Below, one piece after another: positions 24,598 through 33,959 of a stretch of DNA of 64,000 nt. Under the pieces are notes generated by a model that was given only the letters and a program-made list of their open reading frames with translations, was not told the origin of the DNA and did not search any database. This DNA comes from DAOUAT01 sp964551735. Its GTDB lineage: Bacteria > Chloroflexota > Anaerolineae > CG2-30-64-16. Within the stretch, counting starts at the first letter, position 1. Every line of letters starts with the position of its first letter. The DNA is taken from the NCBI GenBank assembly GCA_964551735.1, contig CAZKEF010000004.1, positions 62,001 through 126,000 of the forward strand, read 5' to 3'. The translations under genes were made by a program, and so were the position numbers.

Positions 24598-24978
24598 CTA
24601 CACCCACCCGCGCTGCTGATATAACGCATACCCGACCTTCAACGCCGCCTCGACGTGCCCCAGCAGCTCCGGCGTCAGCTTCTTGACGTGGAAGCACGAC
24701 TTCCCCTTCAGCAGCTTGAGCAGCTCCGCCGCGAAGACGGCCTTCAGCTCAGTTTCAGCATAGACCGGCATGAAGTAGAACCCGACATAGCTCTTCTGGA
24801 TGATCACGCCCGCGAAGTAGACCTCCTTGCGTTTGCGGCCCTCGATCACCAGGTCCTTGACCGACCACAGGTCGTAGTAGCCCGGCTCGTCCCGCTTCGG
24901 GGTCAGCGGCGGCGCGTAAACCGCCAGCAAAGCTTTGAGTGAATCGAAGATCGCTGTCAGATCGCCGGTTGTCGTCAT
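24598..24978 (-). CDS. Hypothetical protein next to the type I RM operon
   Basis: A 126-residue protein resembling DUF1801-like proteins: FDSLKALLAVYAPPL, DLWSVKDLV, VYFAGVIIQKSYVGFYFMPVY, LLKGKSCFHVKKLTPELLGHVEAALKVGY. These are thought to be small alpha/beta proteins of unknown role. The ATG at 24978 follows AGAGGTG. It is downstream of hsdS across a repeat. Confidence 0.7.
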   Translation of the reverse strand: MTTTGDLTAIFDSLKALLAVYAPPLTPKRDEPGYYDLWSVKDLVIEGRKRKEVYFAGVIIQKSYVGFYFMPVYAETELKAVFAAELLKLLKGKSCFHVKKLTPELLGHVEAALKVGYALYQQRGWV

Positions 24979-25019
24979 GTCAATCACCTCTGCTTTGTCA
25001 TGCTGAGCGGGTCTGCAGC

Positions 25020-26744
25020 TCAAGGTGCGCTGCGGCGAGGCCCCAGCGAAGCATCTCCGCCCGCGGCCCCGCCCAGCACCGCCGCCGCCAGCGCCCGCCG
25101 CGCCCCCTCCGCCCGCGCCAGCCCGGCCTCCAGCGCATCGCACTGCCGCATGAGCTGATCCACTTTGGCGACGATGCGGCGTTGTTCGGCGAGAGGTGGG
25201 AGCGCACAAACGTAGTTTGCCAGTGCTTTTCCAGTAAAATGCTTAATCGTGGCCCCGGTAAAGAATGCTTCCAATCGCTTGTTGTTAGCATCGGCCCAAA
25301 GATGATATAGCAGATACTCAGACGCAATGCCTGCCAGCGGACGAACACGATGAATGGCTTTCTGGAACATCATCTGACGGTCTGAGTAATCCCATATTGC
25401 GCAGCGCCCCGGTTCACCGCCTTCACAGATCAACAAATCACCTTTCATCAACTGGTATTCATCCAGTTCTTCTTCCTCGAACCGCATTTCCTGAATATCG
25501 CTGAGGTCAACTCGTTTCCATTGGATATTCAAGTTGCGCACATAGGGACGGAATACACCTCTGTTTTTATGCTGATCCAGCATCTTGCCCAGTCTGTGAT
25601 TCGCGATATGACCAAGTCTGACCCACTGCCAGGATTGGGGAAGCGAGAACGGCACTTCGGTTGCGCCAGGAAGTGGTAGCGGCTTCTCCTCCCTGAGCTT
25701 CCCTTCCTTCACCAACCGCCGCCTCTCCGCGCGAATCCGCTTCAACAACTCGCTGGCCGGCTCGTCGCTCGGATCCTGCGGCACGAGCTTGCCCTGCACC
25801 GCCAACTGGAGGATCGCCTGGCGCAGCTCGGCCACGGTGCGCGGGTCGTCGTAGAGCAGGTCGAAGGCGTCAGCCACGGTGCGCCAGGCGGCCGCGAACG
25901 CGTCGCCGTCCGCCGCGGCGCTCAGCCGGCCCAGCGCGGCGCGGTTGATGGTCACGATGTCGTCCTGGGCCTGCCGTAGCTTCGCCTCCAGGGCGCGGGT
26001 CTGCGCGAAGAGAGACTCGACTTTGGCGACGATGCGGCGCTGTTCGGCGAGAGGGGGAAGAGGCAACAACCCCAGATTCAGCTTTGAGTCATTGATGGCC
26101 GGATACGCCATTCCGGTCATTTGCGACTCAACAAAGTCAATGAAGGGGCGGCTGCGGAGATAGTAGAACAGGTATTTGGCAAGCACACCCTCGAAAGGAT
26201 GCATCACCGCAAACGCCGTGCTGGCGATAGGTGGAAACTCGAAATCCTGATCAACGATGGCGATGTTGAGAAGATAGGGACGCACCGTTGAGTAGATGAC
26301 AGTTCCCTGGCGTACGATTTTTCGAGCTCGAGATGGCGCATCTTGGGGATCGATGATCGTCAGATCGTTCTTGATGACACCCTGCGCGTTGTTAATGGAC
26401 GAGACATCAATGTACGTGAACCGTTCATCGGGCGTCTTCTGTCCCCAAGTGTGATAGACTTCGGGAAGTCTCACCCACTGCCATCCTCGGGGCAGGTCAT
26501 ACGGAATCTCATCTTGAGAGATCGGTGGCAGCCTTTGAGAGTCACTGCTGCCTTTCTCCTTGACCAACCGCCGCTTATCCGCCCGAATCCGCTTCAGCAA
26601 CTCGCTCGCCGGCTCGTCCGCCGGGTCCTGCGGCACGAGCTGACCCTGCACGGCCAGCGCCAGGATGGCCTCGTTCAGCCGCGCCACGTCCTCCGGCGTG
26701 CGGATCAGGGTCTCGAAGTGGGGGAAAAGCAGGTCAAGGGTCAT
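25020..26744 (-). CDS. hsdS: Type I restriction-modification specificity subunit HsdS
   Basis: A 574-residue DNA-recognition subunit with two target-recognition domains (PYDLPRGWQWVRL… and PFSLPQSWQWVRL…). Each ends in a helical spacer beginning LPPLAEQRRIVAKV. An N-terminal copy of LAVQGQLVPQDPADEPASEL recurs in the middle, giving a pseudo-dimeric protein. The final ~11 residues (DASLGPRRSAP) come from an interspersed repeat that also supplies the stop codon. It overlaps hsdM by 11 bases. Confidence 0.92.
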   Translation of the reverse strand: MTLDLLFPHFETLIRTPEDVARLNEAILALAVQGQLVPQDPADEPASELLKRIRADKRRLVKEKGSSDSQRLPPISQDEIPYDLPRGWQWVRLPEVYHTWGQKTPDERFTYIDVSSINNAQGVIKNDLTIIDPQDAPSRARKIVRQGTVIYSTVRPYLLNIAIVDQDFEFPPIASTAFAVMHPFEGVLAKYLFYYLRSRPFIDFVESQMTGMAYPAINDSKLNLGLLPLPPLAEQRRIVAKVESLFAQTRALEAKLRQAQDDIVTINRAALGRLSAAADGDAFAAAWRTVADAFDLLYDDPRTVAELRQAILQLAVQGKLVPQDPSDEPASELLKRIRAERRRLVKEGKLREEKPLPLPGATEVPFSLPQSWQWVRLGHIANHRLGKMLDQHKNRGVFRPYVRNLNIQWKRVDLSDIQEMRFEEEELDEYQLMKGDLLICEGGEPGRCAIWDYSDRQMMFQKAIHRVRPLAGIASEYLLYHLWADANNKRLEAFFTGATIKHFTGKALANYVCALPPLAEQRRIVAKVDQLMRQCDALEAGLARAEGARRALAAAVLGGAAGGDASLGPRRSAP

Positions 26745-28185
26745 GGGGAATCTGTTCCAATGCAGCCATCAGCTCCGCCCGCAGCGCGGCGCGGGCTGCG
26801 GCGATCTCCGCCTCCAGGCGGCGGTAGTCGGCCAACAGCCGGGCGGGGTCGCCGTGCCCGGCGTCGCCGCCGTTGGGGTTCTTGATGTCCAGGTTGTAGC
26901 CGCGGGCCTTGATCTCTTCAATGGGCACGCGCCAGGCGTGTTCGTTCTCCTGCCGGTCGCTCCACCACACCTTCTCCGCGTCGAACTCCTCGATGCGGAT
27001 GGGCCGGGTCTTGGTGTACTTCTTGTACCCCGGCGGCAGCGGGTGCTCGTAGTACCACACCTCGCGCGTCGGCGCGCCTTTGGTGAAGAAAAGCAGGTTG
27101 GTGTTGATGTCGGTGTAGGGCGCGAAGACGCCGTTGGGCAGCCGCACCACGGTGTGCAGATTGCAGCGTTCCAGCAGGTGCTCCTTCAGCCGCGTCTTCA
27201 CCCCCTCGCCGAAAAGCGAGCCGTCGGGCAGCACGATCGCGCCGTGGCCGCCGTCCCGCAGCAGGTGGACGATCAGCGCCAGGAAGAGGTCGGCGGTCTC
27301 CTTGGTCTGGAACTGGGCCGGGAAGTTGCTCTCCACGCCCGGCTCCTCCATGCCGCCGAAGGGCGGGTTGGTCAGGATGACGTCCACCCGGTCGGCGTCG
27401 CCGTAGCTGCGATAGGGCCGGCGAGAGAGCGCGTTGTCCCGGTCAATCTGCGGCGTCTCGATGTCGTGCAGGATCAGATTGGTGATGCACAGCAGATGCG
27501 GCAGCGGCTTCTTCTCGACCCCGCGAAGGGCAAGGCCGAGCCGGCGCAGGTCGTCCGGCGTCCGCGCCTGGCGCTTCAAGTGCTCCAGCGCGCAGACCAG
27601 GAAGCCGCCGGTGCCGCACGCGGGATCCAGCACGACCTGGCCCAGCCGCGGGTCCGTCATGTCCACCATGAACTGCGTCACTGCGCGCGGGGTGTAATAC
27701 TCGCCCGCGTTGCCCGCGCTCTGCAGGTCGCGCAGGATCTTCTCGTAGATGTCGTTGAAGAGGTGGCGGTCTTCCAGCGCGTTGAAGTCAATGCCGTTGA
27801 TCTTGTTGATCACCTGGCGCAGCAGCGTGCCCGACTTCATGTAGTTGTACGCGTCCGCGAAGACATCGCGCACGACGAAGCCGCGCGGGTCGTCGCCCGG
27901 CCCCAACGCCAGCTCCTTCAGGCCGGGGAAAAGCTCGTTGTTGATGAAGGCCAGCAGCTCGTCGCCGGTCATCCCCTCGTCGTCGGCCGCCCAGTTGCGC
28001 CAGCGCAGACGCTCAGGGATGGGCGAGGCGTAATGCGGCGCGATCTCGTACTCCTGCTCCTTGTCATCGAAGATCTTCAGGAAGAGCATCCACACGAGCT
28101 GCGAGATGCGCTGCGCGTCGCCGTCCACGCCCGCGTCCTGGCGCATGATGTCCTGGATGGATTTGATCAGGGTGGAGATGGACAT
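26734..28185 (-). CDS. hsdM: Type I restriction-modification methyltransferase HsdM
   Basis: A 483-residue N6-adenine DNA methyltransferase. An N-terminal HsdM helical domain (IMRQDAGVDGDAQRISQLVW) is followed by the SAM site DPACGTGGF (187-195) and the catalytic NPPFGG (273-278). It works with HsdS for modification and with HsdR for restriction. It sits between hsdR and hsdS on one strand. Confidence 0.94.
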   Translation of the reverse strand: MSISTLIKSIQDIMRQDAGVDGDAQRISQLVWMLFLKIFDDKEQEYEIAPHYASPIPERLRWRNWAADDEGMTGDELLAFINNELFPGLKELALGPGDDPRGFVVRDVFADAYNYMKSGTLLRQVINKINGIDFNALEDRHLFNDIYEKILRDLQSAGNAGEYYTPRAVTQFMVDMTDPRLGQVVLDPACGTGGFLVCALEHLKRQARTPDDLRRLGLALRGVEKKPLPHLLCITNLILHDIETPQIDRDNALSRRPYRSYGDADRVDVILTNPPFGGMEEPGVESNFPAQFQTKETADLFLALIVHLLRDGGHGAIVLPDGSLFGEGVKTRLKEHLLERCNLHTVVRLPNGVFAPYTDINTNLLFFTKGAPTREVWYYEHPLPPGYKKYTKTRPIRIEEFDAEKVWWSDRQENEHAWRVPIEEIKARGYNLDIKNPNGGDAGHGDPARLLADYRRLEAEIAAARAALRAELMAALEQIPHDP

Positions 28186-28205
28186 GGGTTTCCTAATACT
28201 TTGCT

Positions 28206-28240
28206 ACGGTAATTGTGCAACAAGCTGCTGCACAATTGTA
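28206..28240. repeat. Small inverted repeat between hsdR and hsdM
   Basis: AATTGTGCA and TGCACAATT face each other around ACAAGCTGC in the 65-base gap. It may be a regulatory hairpin that sets the HsdM/HsdR ratio; no direct evidence. Confidence 0.4.
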
Positions 28241-28250
28241 ACCTTTGTTA

Positions 28251-30632
28251 TCAAGCTGCTACTCGGTAGATTTCCCGCTCCAGCGCGGCCAGCGCCTCGA
28301 AATACTTCTTCTTACTGCCGAATGCCTTCAGGATCTGCACCGGCCGGCCGATCTCGTTCAGCGGCGGCAACTGCAGCACCCCGGCGGCTTTGTTCTCGTC
28401 GCGCGCCTCTTCGACGGCCGCGATGCCCTGGTCCGCGTACTTCTCCAGCAGCGCTTCCAGCGTGCGCCGCGCCATGCCGCCGTACTCGTCGAACAGGGCG
28501 CTCTTGCGGGCGCTGCGAGCACGCTGGCGCCGCGTCAGCGGCGGCCGGTCGAACGCGACCGCGCAGATCAGGTCGAAGGGGTCCAGGTCGGCGTTGGCGG
28601 CCTCACGCAGCTTGTCCAGCAGGAAGCCCTGCTCCAGCAGCTCGGCCAACAGCGCCTCCTTGCGGCTGGCCGCGTTCCAGCGGGTCAGGAAATCGTCCAG
28701 CGACGCGTACTGGCCCCGCAGGTTCTCCCGGCTGAACTCGCGGAACGAGGCGGTCTTGAGCACACCGTCCGGCCCCAGGTATTGCACCCGCTCGGCCAGG
28801 ATGCGCACCTCGACGCCGTCCACGTAGTATTTCTGGCGCGCCTGCGGCCGCTCCGTGATGACCGGGCCGGCCGCGGCCTCTGTCCCGGCCGCGTATTCGG
28901 CCGCCTCGGCCGGCGCCGCGTCGTCCATCTCCGGCGGCACAGCCGGATCGTCCGGCCCCGGCTCATAGATCTGCACCGGGTCGCCGTCGAACGCGGGATC
29001 GGCGAAAAGCCGCGTCACGTTGCGGAAGTCCATGATGGTGAAGTAGGTCTTGCCGAAATCCTCGCGGATGCGCGTGCCGCGGCCGATGATCTGCTTGAAC
29101 TCGGTCATCGAGTTGATGGTCCGGTCCAGCACGATCAGCTTGCAGGTCTGCGCGTCCACGCCGGTCGCCATCAGCCGGGAGGTGGTGGCGATCACCGGGT
29201 AAGGCTCCTCTGGGCTGATGAAGTTGTCCAGCTCGGCCTTGCCGACCTCGTTGTCGCCGGTGATGCGCATGACGTAGCGGCGGTTTTCGTTCACCAGGTC
29301 GCCGTTCATGTTGGCGATGGCGTGGCGCATCCGCTCCGCGTGCTCGATGTCTTCGCAGAAGATGATGGTTTTCTGCATCCGGCCCGTGGCGCGCAGGTAC
29401 TCGCTCACGCGCCAGGCGACCAGTTTCGTGCGCTCGTCAATCACCAGCGTGCGGTCGAAGTCGCGGGAGGTGTACAGTTCGTCGGGGATGGGCGCGCCGT
29501 AGCGGTCGAGCTGGCCCTGCCGCGGCCGCCAGCCGTCCACGTCGCGATCCAGATCAATGCGGATCACCTTGTAGGGGGCCAGGAACCCATCGGCGATCCC
29601 CTGGCGCAGCGAGTAGGTGTAGATCGGCTCGCCGAAGTAGTCAATGTTGGATGCGTCCTTCGTTTCCTTGGGCGTGGCGGTCAGCCCGATCTGCGCCGCC
29701 GAGGCGAAATACTCCAACACCTCGCGCCAGGCCGAGTCCGCGTCCGCGCTGCCGCGGTGGCACTCGTCCACGATGATCAGGTCGAAGAAGTCGGGCGAGA
29801 ACTGGCGGTAGATGTCCTGCCAGTCCTCCGTGCCGGAGATCCCCTGGTAGAGCGCCAGGTAGATCTCGTAGGACTTATCCACCTGGCGTTTGACCACCTT
29901 GGTCATCTTATCGCCGAAAAAGCGGAAGTCGTTGGTCATGGTCTGGTCAACCAGGATGTTCCGGTCGGCCAGGAAGAGCACCCGGCGCACCTTCTTGGCC
30001 CGCCACAGCCGCCAGATGATCTGAAACGCGGTGTAGGTCTTGCCGGTGCCGGTCGCCATCACCAGCAGGACGCGCTTCTGCCCCTCGGCGATGGCGCGCA
30101 CGGTGCGGTTGATCGCCACCTCCTGGTAGTAGCGCGGCTCGCGGCCGTAGCGGTCGTAGTAGTAATCTTCAGCGATGACCTTTTCTAGCTCGGCGGCCAT
30201 GCCCGTCCCCCACATGTAGCGCAGCCACAGCGCCTCGGGTGACGGGAACTCGTCCAGCCGCAGCTCGCGCTCCACCGGGCCGTCCTTCACCATCCGATCA
30301 TGCTCCATGAAGCCGTCGCCGTTGGAGGTGTAGACGAACGGCACATCCGCGATCTCGGCATACTGCAAGACCTGATCCATGCCCGCGCTGAGGCTGTGGT
30401 TGTTGTCTTTGGCTTCGACGATGGCCAGGGGGATGCTCGACTTGTAGTTGAGGAGATAGTCAACCCGTTTGCGTTCGGAGCTGCGCATGGAGACCGCGCC
30501 GCGCACGATGATCCGGCCCGCGTCGAAGGTCACTTCCTCACGGATTTGGCCCGGCTTCCACCCTGCGGCCTGGATGGCAGGGGTGATGTAGCGGGTGCGG
30601 ATTTCCTGTTCGGTGAGCTGTTTTTTGTTCAT
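28251..30632 (-). CDS. hsdR: Type I restriction endonuclease HsdR
   Basis: A 793-residue motor-nuclease subunit. The PD-(D/E)xK nuclease is N-terminal (Asp58, Glu73-x-Lys75 in VDYLLNYK…AIVEAKDN). The superfamily 2 translocase follows with Walker A ATGTGKT (193-199), DECH (289-292), and ATSRLMATGVDAQTCK and IGRGTRIRE motifs. All key residues are present, so it looks functional. First gene of the hsdR-hsdM-hsdS operon. An EcoEI-like C-terminal domain completes it. Confidence 0.94.
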   Translation of the reverse strand: MNKKQLTEQEIRTRYITPAIQAAGWKPGQIREEVTFDAGRIIVRGAVSMRSSERKRVDYLLNYKSSIPLAIVEAKDNNHSLSAGMDQVLQYAEIADVPFVYTSNGDGFMEHDRMVKDGPVERELRLDEFPSPEALWLRYMWGTGMAAELEKVIAEDYYYDRYGREPRYYQEVAINRTVRAIAEGQKRVLLVMATGTGKTYTAFQIIWRLWRAKKVRRVLFLADRNILVDQTMTNDFRFFGDKMTKVVKRQVDKSYEIYLALYQGISGTEDWQDIYRQFSPDFFDLIIVDECHRGSADADSAWREVLEYFASAAQIGLTATPKETKDASNIDYFGEPIYTYSLRQGIADGFLAPYKVIRIDLDRDVDGWRPRQGQLDRYGAPIPDELYTSRDFDRTLVIDERTKLVAWRVSEYLRATGRMQKTIIFCEDIEHAERMRHAIANMNGDLVNENRRYVMRITGDNEVGKAELDNFISPEEPYPVIATTSRLMATGVDAQTCKLIVLDRTINSMTEFKQIIGRGTRIREDFGKTYFTIMDFRNVTRLFADPAFDGDPVQIYEPGPDDPAVPPEMDDAAPAEAAEYAAGTEAAAGPVITERPQARQKYYVDGVEVRILAERVQYLGPDGVLKTASFREFSRENLRGQYASLDDFLTRWNAASRKEALLAELLEQGFLLDKLREAANADLDPFDLICAVAFDRPPLTRRQRARSARKSALFDEYGGMARRTLEALLEKYADQGIAAVEEARDENKAAGVLQLPPLNEIGRPVQILKAFGSKKKYFEALAALEREIYRVAA

Positions 30633-31039
30633 GGCAGGCGGCGTTGGGTCTGCGTCAACGATTGCAGGGTAGCAGTATAGTTGACAGTCGGCGGGCCGTC
30701 AAACCAGGGCGAAGTCATGTTGCAGCCAATGAAGCCAGCCCGCAGTTGAAACTGCGCCTACCATTGCGAAACCAACCTGCGTCGGTTGAATTCCAGTCTG
30801 CGAAGGCAGACTTTGCAGCGTATCCTCTCAATTCGTAGGGGCGTACCCTTGCGGTCGCCCAAGCGGGCAGGCGCAAGGCCGTGCCCCTACCCCGGATTAT
30901 TGAGAGGATACTTTGCAGCGGTAGCCGCAACTTCAGTTGCCGGGCGCGAAACTTGCCGATGAGATTCTTCGGGCTGCGGCCCTCAGAATGACAGGTCCCA
31001 AAAACCAGACCAACTTCACGCGCTCGCCGCCGGCCGCGC
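30633..31039. repeat. Intergenic region of rearranged interspersed repeats
   Basis: No gene seen. Bases 30706-30960 carry pieces of the 9193-9361 repeat. One piece is inverted (GTTGAAACTGCGCCTACC, the reverse complement of part of 9300-9330). An inserted hairpin has GTAGGGGCGTACC…GTGCCCCTAC at about 30837-30890. Short AATGACAGG words end it. The order suggests insertion and inversion between repeat copies. Confidence 0.65.
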
Positions 31040-31729
31040 TCACTCCCAATGCAGCCGCCCCGCCCACCGCAGCGCGGCCGCCTCGACCTTGTCCCGTAAA
31101 GCTGCGCGTTGGTCGATGTCAGCGGCGGTCAGCCACGCCAACGCATTCTCCCACACCTCATCCCGCCAGTGCGCGATCATGCGTGAGGCGATCCATTCAT
31201 CCACCGGCCCCAGCAGCCGATCCACCAGGTCCATCGCGGGCGAATGGCGCTCCAACACCTCGTCCTGCACCTGGTCCACCGTTTCGGCGATGATGCGGTT
31301 GACCTGGCAGAAGTCCTCGTAGCGCGCTTCCTGCTCCGCTGCGGACAGGCCGGCCCACTCCGGCGCCAGCAGATCCACGACCGCGAAGACCAGGTCGTAG
31401 TTGACGTGCGCGTTCACGCCCAGGAGCAGGTTCTGGATCGCCAGGGTCCCGGCATCAGCGGCGGCCGCGTGGGTGCGCTGCCACACGAGCGGCGCGTCCG
31501 GGTCGCCGGCCTGGCACGCGGCTAGCGCGTCGAAGTAATAATCTGCGAAATGCTCCAGCAGCGCACGCACCCAGCGCGGGTCGTGGAAGCGGCCCGCGTC
31601 CAGCGCGGCCAGCATGTTGCGCGTCATCAGGGTGTAGCAGCCCAGAAAGATCGCGCGGCGGTCGCCGGCGCCCTCCCACTGCGCCAGTAACGCGGCCATG
31701 CGCTCAACTGCGGGGCGATGATCATGCAT
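31040..31729 (-). CDS. DUF5995 family protein
   Basis: A 229-residue all-helical protein. The segments YTLMTRNMLAALDAGRF, WVRALLEHFADYYFDAL, and QNLLLGVNAHVNYDLVFAVVDL match DUF5995, a family of unknown function widespread in Actinobacteria and Chloroflexota. The conserved GVNAHVNYDL is the main evidence. No catalytic motif is known to me. Confidence 0.8.
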   Translation of the reverse strand: MHDHRPAVERMAALLAQWEGAGDRRAIFLGCYTLMTRNMLAALDAGRFHDPRWVRALLEHFADYYFDALAACQAGDPDAPLVWQRTHAAAADAGTLAIQNLLLGVNAHVNYDLVFAVVDLLAPEWAGLSAAEQEARYEDFCQVNRIIAETVDQVQDEVLERHSPAMDLVDRLLGPVDEWIASRMIAHWRDEVWENALAWLTAADIDQRAALRDKVEAAALRWAGRLHWE

Positions 31730-31774
31730 GTGTCAACCTTTCTGTTCTTGACGTCCGTGAACCCAGGGCGATCC

Positions 31775-32350
31775 TCAACGCTGCTGATGTTGTTGCAGCG
31801 CTTCGTGCAGCTTCCGCCAACGCGCCCGATCCTCGTCGCTCGCCAGCACCGGCACAAACCCGAACTTCAGGTACAGCCCGACCGCGGCCGGCCGGTTCAG
31901 CGCGGTGGTCAGGTACGCGGTGCGGTGACCGAGCGCGGCCAGCCGTTGGCAGACCGCCGTCATCAGCGGCTTCGCCAGTCCTTTGCCCTGCGCGGCCGGA
32001 ACGATCGCGACCCAATGGACCCGGCCGGCCGTCGGGTCGCCGGACAGATCGTCCACCCAGGCCGTTGCGGTGCCGATCGGGCGGCCGGCCGGGTCGAGCA
32101 GATAGCACTGCCGGTCTTCCAGCCGGTGTGCGCCCAGCAAAGCGGCCGGCAAGCCAGCGGCGCGAAACTCCTGCGCGAAAAGCTGGGGCGTGATCTCGTT
32201 GTCGCGATCGGCCACAGCCTGGATGGCCACCCAGCGCACTTCATCGCCGGGCTGATACCAGCGCAAGGTATAGCCGGCCGGAAACGGATAGACGGGAATA
32301 TCCGCCAGCGTCGCCCGGACCATGGTCAGCGGCCAGTAAGTGTCCGACAT
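31775..32350 (-). CDS. GNAT-family N-acetyltransferase
   Basis: A 191-residue acetyltransferase. The acetyl-CoA site is VAIVPAAQGKGLAKPLM (Q/RxxGxG/A type), followed by AYLTTALNRPAAVGLYLKFGF, the GNAT motif B helix. Acceptor substrate unknown. It lies between DUF5995 and an SDR on the same strand. Confidence 0.86.
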   Translation of the reverse strand: MSDTYWPLTMVRATLADIPVYPFPAGYTLRWYQPGDEVRWVAIQAVADRDNEITPQLFAQEFRAAGLPAALLGAHRLEDRQCYLLDPAGRPIGTATAWVDDLSGDPTAGRVHWVAIVPAAQGKGLAKPLMTAVCQRLAALGHRTAYLTTALNRPAAVGLYLKFGFVPVLASDEDRARWRKLHEALQQHQQR

Positions 32351-32404
32351 CGAACGAAACTCCGCGGCGCAAACTGTGGCCGATTATCACCATTTCGCTG
32401 TCAT

Positions 32405-32420
32405 AGGCCCTGCAGGGCCT
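32405..32420. other. 16-bp perfect palindrome between two minus-strand genes
   Basis: AGGCCCTGCAGGGCCT is fully self-complementary and lies in the 107-base gap between the SDR stop and the GNAT start. It may be a terminator stem or protein-binding site; a TTT run follows only on the plus strand. Confidence 0.35.
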
Positions 32421-32457
32421 TTTCACGTTCAGCCGATCGGTTTTCAACCACCGGCCC

Positions 32458-33345
32458 TCAGGCATTTGGGAACGCCTCTGCCCAATGCGCGCCCCAGTCC
32501 GGCCGGGAGCCGTCCACGTCGGTGAAGCCGAACTCGCGCGCCAGGCCCCACGAGCTGAAGACATGGCCGGAACGGCCAGCCAGGGCCGGGTCAGTAGCCA
32601 GCGCGACCACCGCGCGGGCGACAAAATAAGGCGTTTCTGAGAACGCGAAGTGTGGATCCCGAGCGATGGCGTCCCGCCAGTTGGCTTCGGTCACGTTCAG
32701 GCTGCCCAGCACCGCCTCCGAGCGCATGAAGCCGGGCGTCAGGGCCAGGGCGACCACGCCGTGCGGCCGCAGCTCCTGGGCCAGGCCGTAGGCCAGGCGG
32801 ATCACCGACACCTTGGCCAAGTCGTAGTACAGGTTGCCGCGGTAGCGGAACCCATCGCCGTCGGTCATCTGCACCAAGAGCCCGCGGCCCTGCGCGACCA
32901 TCAGCGGCGCGGCGCAGTGCGCGGTGATCAGGTGCGACGCCACTGCGCGCGCCTGCATCGCCAGCCCATCCGCCAGCGGCTGCTGCCAAAACGGCACGTC
33001 CCAGTGGGTCAGCTCATCGCCGCCCCACACGCTATCCACCAGGATATCCAGCCGGCCTTGCTCGGCGCGCACGCGGTCGCACAGCGCGGCGACCTGCTCG
33101 GGCTGTGTGTGGTCAACTTGCACGGCGACGCCTGCCCCACCGCGTTCAGCGATGAGCGCCACGGTGTCTTGGAGCAGCTCCGGCCGGCCGGCCATGGCTG
33201 AACGGCCCAGGCTGCGGCCGGTGCAGTAGACGAACGCGCCGGCCTCGGCCAGGGTGACCGCAATGGCGCGGCCGGCCCCGCGCGTGGCGCCGGCCACGAG
33301 CGCGATCTGGCCGGCCAGGGGTCGGGATGGTGATACTTCAATCAC
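32458..33345 (-). CDS. Short-chain dehydrogenase/reductase
   Basis: A 295-residue SDR with VAGATRGAGRAIA for cofactor binding and DILVDSVWGGDE, where classical members have NNAG. The active-site segment NLYYDLAKVSVIRLAYGLAQEL supplies Tyr-x3-Lys. The pattern matches SDRs related to human DHRS1, which reduce steroids and xenobiotics. GTG at 33345 is chosen because GGAG lies 7 bases upstream; a TTG at 33366 is the alternative. Confidence 0.83.
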   Translation of the reverse strand: MIEVSPSRPLAGQIALVAGATRGAGRAIAVTLAEAGAFVYCTGRSLGRSAMAGRPELLQDTVALIAERGGAGVAVQVDHTQPEQVAALCDRVRAEQGRLDILVDSVWGGDELTHWDVPFWQQPLADGLAMQARAVASHLITAHCAAPLMVAQGRGLLVQMTDGDGFRYRGNLYYDLAKVSVIRLAYGLAQELRPHGVVALALTPGFMRSEAVLGSLNVTEANWRDAIARDPHFAFSETPYFVARAVVALATDPALAGRSGHVFSSWGLAREFGFTDVDGSRPDWGAHWAEAFPNA

Positions 33346-33360
33346 AACGCGTCTCCATTG

Positions 33361-33480
33361 ACCCAAGAAAGGGACGCGGACGACGCAGACGACGCGGACG
33401 ACGCGGATAAACTCTGTCCTAAATCCGCGTCCTCCGCGGTATCCGCGTAATCCGCGTTCCCGTTCTCGTCCCTGGTTGTG
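33361..33480. repeat. GACGCGGAC-type tandem words with inverted arm
   Basis: Left arm: nine-base words GCGGACGAC repeated about four times (33373-33410). Right arm: CCGCGTCCTCCGCGG and related words on the opposite strand (33424-33460). Together they could form a hairpin in the SDR promoter region. Confidence 0.75.
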
Positions 33481-33518
33481 TCATCAGTGACATGGGCACT
33501 GCGCGGAGGATGATCGCC

Positions 33519-33959
33519 CTACGCCGCCGGCAACACCTCGAAATCGTGCGTGATCTGCGTCACCCCGCGGATCGTGGCCGCGACGGAGCAGTACTTCTCC
33601 TCCGACAGCTTGATGGCCCGCTCCACCTTTTTCGGGTCCAGGTCGTGACCCGAGACGACGTAATGCAGGTGGATCTTGACAAACGGCCACGGCGGCTCCG
33701 GGGCCTGCTCCGCGTCAGCGATCACGGTCAGGCCGGTCAGCCCCGCTTTCTGCTTCAGCAAGATGTCCACCACATCGTAGCCCGAGCACGAGCAAAGCGC
33801 GATCACCAGCAGGTCGGACGCCTTCGCCCCGCGCCACTCAGTCCACGTGCCATCATCTTCCCGCCGCCAGTAGCCGGCAACCACAGTCCGACCCAGGCTA
33901 TCACGTCCCAGGAACATCCGGCTGTCATCGCCGGCCCATTTCACCGCAACTTGTCCCAT
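33519..33959 (-). CDS. OsmC-family peroxiredoxin-like protein
   Basis: A 146-residue OsmC/Ohr-fold protein. The two conserved cysteines are in ALCSCSGYDVVDIL and EKYCSVAATIRG. Members reduce organic hydroperoxides as dimers. Its start overlaps the nitrilase gene's stop by 19 bases, so the two are translated together. Confidence 0.87.
   Translation of the reverse strand: MGQVAVKWAGDDSRMFLGRDSLGRTVVAGYWRREDDGTWTEWRGAKASDLLVIALCSCSGYDVVDILLKQKAGLTGLTVIADAEQAPEPPWPFVKIHLHYVVSGHDLDPKKVERAIKLSEEKYCSVAATIRGVTQITHDFEVLPAA

Noticed and set aside
26665..30188. Long plus-strand frames (515 and 647 codons) opposite hsdM and hsdR
   Set aside because: HsdM and HsdR are intact on the minus strand; the frames are antisense shadows with typical composition.
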